Source: Oscillospiraceae bacterium (GTDB lineage: Bacteria; Bacillota; Clostridia; Oscillospirales; Ruminococcaceae). Taken from it: a stretch of 59,440 bases of DNA. Positions 52,147 to 59,345 of this stretch are shown piece by piece. The position numbers were made by a program, and so were the translations under genes. The DNA is taken from NCBI GenBank assembly GCA_021769725.1, contig JAETSI010000018.1:1-59440 (forward strand), read 5' to 3'. How positions within the stretch are numbered: the stretch's first letter is position 1; every line of letters begins with the position of its first letter. A model generated the notes under the pieces. That model did not search any database, was not told the origin of the DNA, and saw only the letters and a program-made list of their open reading frames with translations.

Positions 52147-52913
52147 AGAAATTATTGTTTATAGGCGATGTGGTGGGAGAAGCAGGATGCGGCTTTTTAC
52201 AGTCGAAGCTTCGGGATATCAAAAGGAAGTACGATATTGATATAACTGTGGTCAACGGGGAAAATTCCGCACAGGGAAACGGTATAACGCCACGGTCTGC
52301 CGATATGATAATAAAAGCGGGAGCAGATGTGATAACCACCGGAAATCACGCATTCCGCCGCCGTGAGTCTCTTGAGATGTACAATGAGGACTATATTATA
52401 AGACCTGCCAATTATCCCGAGGGCGGCTGCGTGGGAAAAGGTGTTTGTATCCTGGATATGGGCGCATATTCTGTGGCGGTGATAAATCTTATGGGAACTG
52501 TTGGACTCGATCCCCTGGATAATCCTTTTACGAAAATAGAACAGATTCTGGATGAAATTGACATCAAAAATATCTTCCTCGATTTTCACGCCGAAGCTAC
52601 TTCGGAGAAGAAGGCAATGGGATTTTTCCTTGACGGAAAGGTTACGGGTGTTTTCGGAACGCATACTCACGTTCAGACTGCCGACGAGTGCATTCTGAGG
52701 AACGGAACTGCATATATCACTGACGCAGGAATGACAGGACCGGAATATTCCTGTCTTGGCGTTGAGATAAAACCGGCTCTGGACAGACTGCGTTTTCGTA
52801 TGCCCGTCAGATTCAGGGAATCAGAGGAAAAATGCTTTTTGTGCGGAGTAGTGGTGACATTTGATGAAAAAAGCGGCAAATCGCACAAAATTGAGAGGTT
52901 AAATATAAGATAA
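52143..52913 (+). CDS. ymdB: YmdB-family cyclic-nucleotide phosphodiesterase
   Basis: 256 residues from GTG. A metallophosphatase of the YmdB type (2',3'- and 3',5'-cNMP phosphodiesterase in B. subtilis, needed for biofilm and nanotube functions). Motifs with metal ligands: LFIGDVVGEAG (Asp8), VVNGENSAQGNGIT, TTGNHAFRRRE, FLDFHAEATSEKKAMG, and FGTHTHVQTADE with ITDAGMTGP. Normal length (about 260). It overlaps the amidohydrolase by four bases. spoVS follows, as in B. subtilis (ymdB-spoVS). Confidence 0.95.
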   Translation: MKKLLFIGDVVGEAGCGFLQSKLRDIKRKYDIDITVVNGENSAQGNGITPRSADMIIKAGADVITTGNHAFRRRESLEMYNEDYIIRPANYPEGGCVGKGVCILDMGAYSVAVINLMGTVGLDPLDNPFTKIEQILDEIDIKNIFLDFHAEATSEKKAMGFFLDGKVTGVFGTHTHVQTADECILRNGTAYITDAGMTGPEYSCLGVEIKPALDRLRFRMPVRFRESEEKCFLCGVVVTFDEKSGKSHKIERLNIR

Positions 52914-52935
52914 TACACAAAATTTCTTCAACCAC

Positions 52936-52964
52936 TTGCATTTTTAGAAAATATGTGATATTAT
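52936..52964 (+). promoter_or_regulatory. promoter of spoVS
   Basis: TTGCAT (52936-52941), 17-bp spacer, TATTAT (52959-52964). The leader can form a hairpin (AGCCG near 52973 with CGGCT near 53003) before AGGAGG. It looks vegetative (sigma-A), not sigma-H. Confidence 0.55.
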
Positions 52965-53047
52965 AATAATGATAGCCGTATTTTACCGGGAAAATTTTCC
53001 ATATCGGCTATTACAGCAAAATGCATAATCACAGGAGGGTTATTACC

Positions 53048-53308
53048 ATGGAAGTTTTAAAAGTAAAATCAAATTCATCACCAAACAAAGTTGCCGGTGC
53101 TGTTGCAGGCGTTATCAGAGAACGCAGAGCCGTTGAGGTTCAGGCTGTAGGTGCCGGAGCTGCAAATCAGGCTATTAAGGCTATTGCTATCGCAAGAGGT
53201 TATCTCGCTCCTATCGGAATTGATCTTATCTGCATCCCTGCTTTTGCCAATATCCAGATAGACGGTGAGGAAAGAACAGCTATCAAACTTATTTGCGAGC
53301 AGAGATAA
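53048..53308 (+). CDS. spoVS: stage V sporulation protein S
   Basis: 86 residues from the ATG at 53048 (AGGAGG upstream). A small Alba-like protein, nearly invariant across species: MEVLKVKSNSSPNKVAGAVAGV, EVQAVGAGAANQAIKAIAIARGYL, and CIPAFANIQIDGEERTAIK. It affects septation and coat assembly in B. subtilis and probably binds nucleic acid. Codon use suggests good expression. A hairpin with T-rich tail follows (53372-53392). Confidence 0.97.
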   Translation: MEVLKVKSNSSPNKVAGAVAGVIRERRAVEVQAVGAGAANQAIKAIAIARGYLAPIGIDLICIPAFANIQIDGEERTAIKLICEQR

Positions 53309-53371
53309 GGCACTTTGCACAAGGGCAGTACACTTTTTTGTGATACGCTTTGAATTGTATCTGATTTTCGG

Positions 53372-53402
53372 GGACGGACGACAAGTCCGTCCTTTGATTT
53401 TG
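53372..53402 (+). terminator. hairpin between spoVS and recG
   Basis: Stem GGACGGAC/GTCCGTCC (53372-53379 with 53385-53392), 5-nt loop, then TTTGATTTTG. Probable spoVS terminator, placed 27 bp before the recG start, so it could also limit read-through into recG. Confidence 0.7.
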
Positions 53403-53418
53403 AGGGAGGGAATATACT

Positions 53419-55455
53419 GTGCCGTCAAAACTTTTCGGGCAGATAGAATATCTAAAAGGGGTAGGCGGCGCAAGGGGCGAAAAATACCGCAGGCTCGGTA
53501 TAAATTCGCCCTATGAGCTGATATATCACATACCAAGGGCATATCTTGATTTCCGTACTCATGTACCGATATGTCAGGCTTCTCTGAACGAATACAGCGT
53601 GCTGAAACTGACGATTATGCGGAAACTTCCTCCGCAGCGTGTGAGGGGCGGTCTTGTGATATGCAAGGCGGCTGCCAGCGACGGTATTGACGATATACTT
53701 GTGGTGATATACAACAATGTATACGGCTTTCAGGCTATGAAAGAGGGAGAGACCTATTATATGTACGGTAAGGTCACAGGGAATTTTCTTCGCAGGGAAA
53801 TTTCTGCCCCCGTGTACATCAAGGCAGACGAAAATGTTCTGATACAGCCGGTATATCACCTGACGCAGGGACTTTCCGTAAGCATGGTCAGAACAAATAT
53901 GAGACAGGCTCTTGATCTTCTGCGCAGCGAACACATCGAAACGCTGCCGGAAAATCTGCGCAGCCGATATCAGCTATGCTCTCTTGAATGGGCGCTGGAG
54001 AATATCCACTTCCCCGAAAGTGAGGCGGCATCGGAAACGGCAAGACGTCGGCTTGCCTTTGATGAACTGCTGAAACTACAGCTTGGAATGTCTATGCTGA
54101 AAACAGGAAGCCGCAGGAAAACAGCCTTTAAAATGAACAGTTCTGTTGATTACCGGGAATTTAAAAAAAATCTTCCGTTTGAGATGACGGAAGATCAGAA
54201 AAAGGCAGTCCGGGAAATCATAGGCGATATGTGCCGTGACGTGCCCATGAATCGTCTTTTGCAGGGGGATGTCGGCAGCGGAAAGACTGCTGTTGCAGCG
54301 GCAGCCTGTTATTTTGCGGCAAAAAATGGAGTTCAGGCGGCGCTTATGGCTCCTACCGAAATACTGGCATCGCAGCATTTCCGGACGCTCAACGGCTTTC
54401 TCGAACCGTTCGGCGTCAGAGTATGCTTGCTGACAGGCTCTATGACCGCAAAGAAAAAGGCTTCTGTAAGAGAAAAAATCGAATCCGGTGAGATCGACGT
54501 TATTGTCGGTACTCACGCTATTATTCAGAAAGATGTGACTTACAGGTCGCTGGCACTGGTTATCACAGATGAACAGCATCGTTTCGGCGTTGCTCAGCGT
54601 GCTGCGCTGGCAGAAAAGGGGAACTCACCTCATAAGCTGGTTATGTCCGCAACTCCAATTCCGAGGACGCTGGCGCTTATTATTTACGGAGATCTCGATA
54701 TATCAGCAATAACTCAGCTGCCGAAGGGCAGAAGTCCGGTGCAGACATATGCGGTGACGGGGAAACTGCGCAGCCGTGCTTTCGGGTTTGTGCGTAAAAA
54801 GCTGGACGAGGGCAGGCAGGCTTACGTTATCTGTCCCATGATAGAGGATAGTGAAAGCGAGCTTTTTGCGGTGAAGTCCTATGCGGAAAGAGCGTCGCAG
54901 GGAGATTTGAAAGGGTATTCCACCGCTCTGCTTCACGGAAAAATGAGTGCGTCTGAAAAAGATCGCACTATGAAAAAATTCCGGGAGGGGGAGATCCAGG
55001 TACTTATCTGCACAACTGTTGTGGAGGTCGGGGTCGATGTGCCGAATGCTGCGGTAATGGTGATCGAAAATGCCGAACGTTTCGGACTTTCTCAGCTTCA
55101 TCAGCTCAGAGGACGTGTCGGCAGAGGTCAGTTTGAAAGCTCCTGTATACTTATTACGGACAATACCACGGAGGAGTGCGTCAGGAGGATGAAGATAATG
55201 TCCTCAACCACCGACGGCTTTAAGATTTCAGAGGAGGATTTGAAAATGAGAGGGCCGGGAGATTTCTTCGGCAGTGCGCAGCATGGACTTCCGCCGCTGA
55301 AAATTGCCGATATTGCGTGCAATATGGAGCTTATGAGCATGGCGCAGGACTGCGCAAAGGAACTTTTAGAGACTGACCCGGAGCTTACAGACCCGGAGCA
55401 CAGAGCGCTGAAAATGGATGTGCTTCGGCTGTTCGACAAGGGAATAACGGGATAA
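53419..55455 (+). CDS. recG: ATP-dependent DNA helicase RecG
   Basis: 678 residues from GTG with GAGGGAGGG eight bases before. RecG remodels stalled forks and Holliday junctions. Wedge/OB domain (about 50-165), Walker A LLQGDVGSGKTAVAAAAC (about 285-302), DEQH box VITDEQHRFGVAQR, motif III MSATPIPRTLALIIYGDLD, and C-terminal motifs V-VI CTTVVEVGVDVPNA and LSQLHQLRGRVGRG, and the TRG-like end EEDLKMRGPGDFFGSAQHG. Normal length. Followed by a series of hairpins. Confidence 0.97.
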   Translation: MPSKLFGQIEYLKGVGGARGEKYRRLGINSPYELIYHIPRAYLDFRTHVPICQASLNEYSVLKLTIMRKLPPQRVRGGLVICKAAASDGIDDILVVIYNNVYGFQAMKEGETYYMYGKVTGNFLRREISAPVYIKADENVLIQPVYHLTQGLSVSMVRTNMRQALDLLRSEHIETLPENLRSRYQLCSLEWALENIHFPESEAASETARRRLAFDELLKLQLGMSMLKTGSRRKTAFKMNSSVDYREFKKNLPFEMTEDQKKAVREIIGDMCRDVPMNRLLQGDVGSGKTAVAAAACYFAAKNGVQAALMAPTEILASQHFRTLNGFLEPFGVRVCLLTGSMTAKKKASVREKIESGEIDVIVGTHAIIQKDVTYRSLALVITDEQHRFGVAQRAALAEKGNSPHKLVMSATPIPRTLALIIYGDLDISAITQLPKGRSPVQTYAVTGKLRSRAFGFVRKKLDEGRQAYVICPMIEDSESELFAVKSYAERASQGDLKGYSTALLHGKMSASEKDRTMKKFREGEIQVLICTTVVEVGVDVPNAAVMVIENAERFGLSQLHQLRGRVGRGQFESSCILITDNTTEECVRRMKIMSSTTDGFKISEEDLKMRGPGDFFGSAQHGLPPLKIADIACNMELMSMAQDCAKELLETDPELTDPEHRALKMDVLRLFDKGITG

Positions 55456-55478
55456 GGGAAACAATACCGGCAACTTAA

Positions 55479-55582
55479 GTGGGGACGCCGTCCCCACACC
55501 CCTGCCAAAGGGGGAATTCCCCCTTTGGAAACCCATTATTAATTATTTTCATTACCCCGTAAAGGGGTAATGAAAATAATTA
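55479..55582. repeat. three consecutive hairpins downstream of recG
   Basis: First: GTGGGGAC/GTCCCCAC (55479-55486 with 55490-55497). Second: a 24-bp perfect palindrome centred on GGGAATTCCC (55505-55528). Third: 19-bp perfect arms (55540-55558 with 55564-55582, outer ends TAATTATTTTCATT) with a GTAAA loop. Only the third has T-rich flanks. This dense array is more than a terminator needs and may be a REP- or MITE-like unit. The following DNA to 55719 holds no gene. Confidence 0.75.
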
Positions 55583-55719
55583 GAGTGAATATTCATAGAG
55601 AAAATTTCCTCTTGACATAGGCATAAGAAACGTGGTCACTTAAGTTGTTGACATTGCAGCCCTTGCAGGTTCTGGGACAGCGTCCAGGGGGGGAAGCAAT
55701 TCAAGCGAATTGTTTCGTA

Positions 55720-55923
55720 TCAATCGTCTGTAATGATGAAAAGGTCGTTTGGCGTGCATTCAAGTATCTGACAAAGCGCTTCAATATTTTCAAGCTTTAT
55801 CATTTTGGTTTCGTTGTTGACCATTTTTATAAAATTTCCATAGCTCATGCCGAGCTGCTTATTAAGCCAATATTTGGTTTTTCCTTTATCATAGAGTAAT
55901 TGCATAATGTTGAATTTTATCAT
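55720..55923 (-). CDS. XRE-family (Cro/CI) regulator, small
   Basis: 67 residues made only of a Cro-like helix-turn-helix: FNIMQLLYDKGKTKYWLNKQLGMSYGNFIKMVNNETKMIKLENIEALCQILECTPNDLFII. This is the YdaS/HTH_26 type of small regulator common near integrated elements and in core clostridial genomes. GAGGTGAG precedes the ATG at 55923. It is divergent from the 60-residue gene at 56044, with a near-palindrome TATAC-a-GTATA in the control region between them. Confidence 0.88.
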   Translation of the reverse strand: MIKFNIMQLLYDKGKTKYWLNKQLGMSYGNFIKMVNNETKMIKLENIEALCQILECTPNDLFIITDD

Positions 55924-55950
55924 ATTATCTCACCTCTTGAATATATAATG

Positions 55951-56011
55951 TATACAGTATATATTTTATTATACATCTACTCTTGACATAGAGATAAAAA
56001 TGATATATAAT
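55951..56011. promoter_or_regulatory. divergent control region with promoter and dyad
   Basis: Plus-strand promoter TTGACA (55983-55988), 17-bp spacer, TATAAT (56006-56011) for the 56044 gene. A dyad TATAC-a-GTATA at 55951-55961, with related ATTATACAT nearby, lies in the leader of the XRE gene and may be its operator. Confidence 0.6.
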
Positions 56012-56043
56012 GTAAACACAAGTTGCGAATAGGAGATGTATTT

Positions 56044-56226
56044 ATGTATAAAGATGAAATGAAAAAAGCAGTAAACAAATTAATAAAAGAAATGGAGCAG
56101 TCAATGCTTGAAGAAATTCACAAAGCAGTCTGCGACGACGGACTTGATGACTTCGGTTGTGTAGAAGAAATTGTCGGAATCTTTGAAAAAAACGGGATTT
56201 CATGCAATAGCAGACACGATTTTTAG
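56044..56226 (+). CDS. hypothetical 60-residue protein
   Basis: Starts at the ATG at 56044 with GGAG eight bp before; a longer frame from 56023 covers the ribosome site. The protein is a charged helical peptide, MYKDEMKKAVNKLIKEMEQSMLEEI then HKAVCDDGLDDFGCVEEIVGIFEKNGISCNSRHDF, with three Cys and no membrane segment. It has its own strong promoter and is divergent from the XRE gene. No family is recognised. Candidates are a small regulator partner or phage-derived protein. Confidence 0.65.
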   Translation: MYKDEMKKAVNKLIKEMEQSMLEEIHKAVCDDGLDDFGCVEEIVGIFEKNGISCNSRHDF

Positions 56227-56362
56227 CCGAAATATAGCCAATTTCAGGAAAACAAAAAAAATCTGAAATTTTTTTCAAAAAACGCTTGACAAATGGAAAT
56301 ACTTGTGATATAATTAATATCGTCGTCAGGGCACAACACAAAAAGCACTGATGAAACGGCGT

Positions 56363-56438
56363 GGGGGTTTAGCTCAGCTGGGAGAGCATCTGCCTTACAA
56401 GCAGAGGGTCACAGGTTCGAGCCCTGTAGTCCCCACCA
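56363..56438 (+). tRNA. tRNA-Val (anticodon TAC)
   Basis: Acceptor GGGGGTT/AGTCCCC (two wobble pairs), D-arm AGCTCAGCTGGGAGAGC, anticodon loop CTTACAA, T-loop GGTTCGAGCC, encoded CCA. First of a cluster of four. Confidence 0.97.
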
Positions 56439-56440
56439 TT

Positions 56441-56517
56441 GGCCCGGTAGTTCAGTTGGTTAGAACGCTAGCCTGTCACGCTAGAGGTCGTGAGTTCGAG
56501 CCTCATCCGGGTCGCCA
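56441..56517 (+). tRNA. tRNA-Asp (anticodon GTC)
   Basis: Acceptor GGCCCGG/CCGGGTC, anticodon loop CTGTCAC, T-arm with GAGTTCGAGCCTC, discriminator G (usual for tRNA-Asp), encoded CCA. Two bases after tRNA-Val. Confidence 0.97.
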
Positions 56518-56520
56518 TTT

Positions 56521-56596
56521 GCCTCTGTAGCTCAGTCGGTAGAGCAGGGGACTGAAAATCCCCGTGTCGTTGGTTCGATTCCGACCGGAGGCACCA
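56521..56596 (+). tRNA. tRNA-Phe (anticodon GAA)
   Basis: Acceptor GCCTCTG/CGGAGGC (one wobble), anticodon loop CTGAAAA, T-loop GGTTCGATTCC, discriminator A and encoded CCA. Confidence 0.97.
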
Positions 56597-56664
56597 TAAA
56601 GAGCTGGTACGATGAGATTTGTTAGTACAATAGTATTTTCAATCAGGTGCAGTTCTTTATAAAT

Positions 56665-56740
56665 GCGGATTTAGCTCATCTGGTAGAGCGCCACCTTGCC
56701 AAGGTGGAGGTAGCGAGTTCGAGCCTCGTAATCCGCTCCA
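56665..56740 (+). tRNA. tRNA-Gly (anticodon GCC)
   Basis: Acceptor GCGGATT/AATCCGC, anticodon loop TTGCCAA within CCACCTTGCCAAGGTGG, T-loop AGTTCGAGCCT, discriminator T and encoded CCA. It is separated from tRNA-Phe by 68 bp with no other tRNA. Confidence 0.96.
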
Positions 56741-56773
56741 GTGTACTGGGGAAATATCCTTGGTATTGTATGA

Positions 56774-56804
56774 ATCCCGAAGCAATAGTTTCGGGATTTT
56801 TTTC
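56774..56804 (+). terminator. terminator of tRNA cluster
   Basis: Stem ATCCCGAA/TTCGGGAT (56774-56781 with 56790-56797), 7-nt loop, then TTTTTTT. Confidence 0.92.
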
Positions 56805-56830
56805 TTATATTTTCTGATAGGGGTAAAAAT

Positions 56831-57163
56831 ATGGCTTCTTCAAAAGAATTTGTGAACTTTGTACTTGAACAGCTTTCCGGTCTGGAACAGGTCTCCAGCC
56901 GTGCCATGATGGGCGAATACATCATATACTATAGGGAGAGGATTGTAGGCGGCATATACGACAACCGTTTTCTTGTGAAGCCGGTGGATTCTGCGCTTGT
57001 ACTGATGCCGGACGCTTCGTGGGAGCTGCCATACGAGGGTGCGAAAAAGATGCTGCTGGTGGATAATCTTGACGACCGTGACTTCCTGGAAAAACTTCTC
57101 AATGAAATGTACGATGAACTGCCGCTGCCGAAAAAGAAGAAAAAGAAAAAAGTTGCGGAATAA
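56831..57163 (+). CDS. TfoX N-terminal domain protein
   Basis: 110 residues. The whole protein is a TfoX_N domain: FVNFVLEQLSGLEQVSSRAMMGEYIIYYRERIVGGIYDNRFLVKPVDSA, then YEGAKKMLLVDNLDDRDFLEKLLNEMYDELP, ending in a poly-Lys tail (KKKKKKK). In Proteobacteria TfoX is a competence regulator, but stand-alone TfoX_N proteins in Firmicutes have no proven role. The poly-Lys tail may bind nucleic acid. Weak ribosome site (GGGGT). Upstream of and on the same strand as the NYN gene (39-bp gap). Confidence 0.92.
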   Translation: MASSKEFVNFVLEQLSGLEQVSSRAMMGEYIIYYRERIVGGIYDNRFLVKPVDSALVLMPDASWELPYEGAKKMLLVDNLDDRDFLEKLLNEMYDELPLPKKKKKKKVAE

Positions 57164-57202
57164 TAAAGATATTTCTGAAAAACAAAATTATAGAGGTGGC
57201 TT

Positions 57203-58117
57203 ATGGAAAAGGAAAAACGATATGCCGTTCTGATCGATGCGGATAACGTTGCAGCAAAATATACAAAGTATATACTTGACGAAGTATCGAATTATGGCAT
57301 AGTTACATATAAAAGAGTATACGGAGACTGGACGAGAGTAAATCTTGCCGGCTGGAAAAATATGGCGCTTGATAACGCTATCACGCCTGTTCAGCAGTAC
57401 AGCTACACCACGGGCAAAAACGCCACGGATTCGGCAATGATTATTGACGCAATGGATATTCTCTATTCCCAGAACGTGGACGGTTTCTGCATTGTGTCCA
57501 GTGACAGCGATTTTACACGTTTGGCTATCAGGCTCAGGGAATCGGGAATGCAAGTTATCGGTATGGGAGAGCGGAAAACTCCGAAGCCGTTCAGTACGGC
57601 GTGCAACGCTTTCAAATATCTTGAAGTTTTGGCGGAGGAAGATGTTGTACAAAGTGCCGGCGATAATGAACCGGTGGAGATGAAGGTGCTTGAATCGGCT
57701 ATAATACGCATTATTTCAGAAAATGCAAATTTGCAAGAGGAAATAAATATCGGCGAGCTGGGCAGTCGTCTCCAGGGACGCTATCCGGATTTTGACGTGA
57801 GAAATTACGGCTATTCTAAGTTCTCACAGTTTATCAAGGACTTTGACAGTCTGAGTTTCCGGCAGGTCGGAAGCAGTATCCTGGTATCTCAGAAGTCTGA
57901 CAAGACCGATTTACAGCGTATTGAGAGCGCGCTTGTTTCAATCGTCAGAAGCAATGGAAGCAAGGGATATAACCTTGGCGAGCTGAAAAAACAGCTTTGC
58001 GCAAAATTTTCGGATTTCAGCGTAAAAAAATACGGATATTCAAAATTCAGCAGATTTGTGGAAAATCTGCCGTCTCTTAAAATAAAAAACAATACAGTCA
58101 TGATTGAGGAAAAATAG
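57203..58117 (+). CDS. NYN-domain nuclease with two LOTUS/OST-HTH domains
   Basis: 304 residues. N-terminal NYN (PIN-like) domain (about 5-145): acidic residues Asp12 and Asp14 in VLIDADNVAAKY, Asp76 in GKNATDSAMIIDAMD, and Asp101/Asp103 in CIVSSDSDFTRLA form the expected metal site of an RNase. Two LOTUS/OST-HTH RNA-binding domains follow (about 158-230 and 236-302), each with the same YGYSKFS..I/V signature (RNYGYSKFSQFI, KKYGYSKFSRFV), clearly duplicated. LOTUS domains bind RNA (including G-quadruplexes) in eukaryotic germline factors and occur with NYN in bacteria. Likely a cytoplasmic RNA-processing enzyme. GAGGTGG precedes the ATG. Confidence 0.95.
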   Translation: MEKEKRYAVLIDADNVAAKYTKYILDEVSNYGIVTYKRVYGDWTRVNLAGWKNMALDNAITPVQQYSYTTGKNATDSAMIIDAMDILYSQNVDGFCIVSSDSDFTRLAIRLRESGMQVIGMGERKTPKPFSTACNAFKYLEVLAEEDVVQSAGDNEPVEMKVLESAIIRIISENANLQEEINIGELGSRLQGRYPDFDVRNYGYSKFSQFIKDFDSLSFRQVGSSILVSQKSDKTDLQRIESALVSIVRSNGSKGYNLGELKKQLCAKFSDFSVKKYGYSKFSRFVENLPSLKIKNNTVMIEEK

Positions 58118-58140
58118 CACTATTGCAGTCAGGAGGCAAT

Positions 58141-59250
58141 ATGAAAAGATTTTTTTCCGTGATTCTGGCACTTGCATCCGTAGTTATGACGGTTGTTGGC
58201 GTAAGAAAAATTATACGTTCCGGAATATTAATGAAATATCCTGATCCCCAGTATCTTAGCGATGATGAAAAGATAGTACGGCCTATATATGGGCAGCTTT
58301 CAAAAACGGAAAAATCAGTATATACCGCTCTGTACAGAGGCATGAATGACTATGAAAAGGATATCAGTCTTCCATGTGAGATTTCCGGAAAAACTTACTC
58401 TAAAATATATTGTTTGCTTGAAAAACAGGAGGGGGAACTGTTTTTTATAGATTCTACGTACTATACGGCGAAAAAGATCAGAACAGCAAAAATAATATAC
58501 CGAGAGGATAAAAATAAGATCAAAAAAATGCGCCTTGAACTGGAAGCAGCGGCGGATGAAGGAGTGGAAAATGCCGGAGGTTCGTCAAACGAATATGATA
58601 CGGTTATGAAAATTCATGACTATATCATTAATAAATGCCGGTATATAGAGGAAAATGAAGGTGGTTACTGCGCAACTGCGTACGGATGTCTTGTACAGAA
58701 CGAAGCAAACTGCGAGGGCTATGCAAAAGCGTTTGATTTGCTTGCTTCAAGAATGGGGCTGGAAAGCGTTCTGGTGACGGGAACGACTGACGATGGTGAA
58801 AATCATGCGTGGAATCAAGTGAAAGTAGATGGAAGCTGGTATAATATTGACGTAACGTGGGATGATACCGATGTGGATGGAGATATGCGCAGGGCGTATT
58901 TTCTCTGCGATGATGAGTTCTTTGGAGAAACTCATTTCCCTGATTTGGAATACGCTAGCACGTATGACTGCGGAGATGTGCAGGAAAATTTTTATATAAA
59001 GAACGGACTGTATGTTGATTCGGAACAGGCGGCGGAAGAAATTCTGCGGAGAGAGATAATGAGCGGGGCAACGCAGGCAGAACTGCGCTTTGCAAACAAT
59101 GAGCTATATGATATGTTTATGGATAAGTATATAGATGAACAGGATATTTTTTTGATTCTTAATGAAAACGGCTGGAACTACGGTAAGAAAATAACTGTTT
59201 CAGTGCGTGAAAATGCAAAAGAACGATGCATTACTGTGTTCTGGGGATGA
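58141..59250 (+). CDS. exported transglutaminase-like cysteine protease-fold protein
   Basis: 369 residues from the ATG at 58141 (AGGAGG upstream). It has an N-terminal hydrophobic segment (about 3-22, FFSVILALASVVMTVVGV) that is a signal or anchor. A helical middle region follows, and then a transglutaminase core (about 145-265) with catalytic Cys in NEANCEGYAKAFDLLASRMG, His in NHAWNQVKVDGSWYNID and Asp in IDVTWDD. Such bacterial domains act as proteases, peptide cyclases or wall-modifying enzymes rather than true cross-linkers. The C-terminal 100 residues are of unknown type. The gene is 23 bp after the NYN gene, so it may be co-transcribed. Confidence 0.9.
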   Translation: MKRFFSVILALASVVMTVVGVRKIIRSGILMKYPDPQYLSDDEKIVRPIYGQLSKTEKSVYTALYRGMNDYEKDISLPCEISGKTYSKIYCLLEKQEGELFFIDSTYYTAKKIRTAKIIYREDKNKIKKMRLELEAAADEGVENAGGSSNEYDTVMKIHDYIINKCRYIEENEGGYCATAYGCLVQNEANCEGYAKAFDLLASRMGLESVLVTGTTDDGENHAWNQVKVDGSWYNIDVTWDDTDVDGDMRRAYFLCDDEFFGETHFPDLEYASTYDCGDVQENFYIKNGLYVDSEQAAEEILRREIMSGATQAELRFANNELYDMFMDKYIDEQDIFLILNENGWNYGKKITVSVRENAKERCITVFWG

Positions 59251-59310
59251 TATGTGCAGATTTGATAAATTATAGCAAAAAATGTGCGGTAAATTATACA
59301 CCGGAAAAAC

Positions 59311-59339
59311 TTGACAACTCACCGAAAAGGTGATATAAT
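59311..59339 (+). promoter_or_regulatory. strong promoter with palindromic spacer
   Basis: TTGACA (59311-59316), exactly 17 bp, TATAAT (59334-59339). The spacer contains a perfect dyad TCACC-gaaaa-GGTGA (59319-59333) ending at the -10, where a repressor could bind. Confidence 0.7.
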
Positions 59340-59345
59340 AATAAA

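Noticed and set aside
56597..56664. A fifth tRNA between tRNA-Phe and tRNA-Gly
   Set aside because: The 68 bases cannot form a cloverleaf and lack a T-loop GTTCGA motif.
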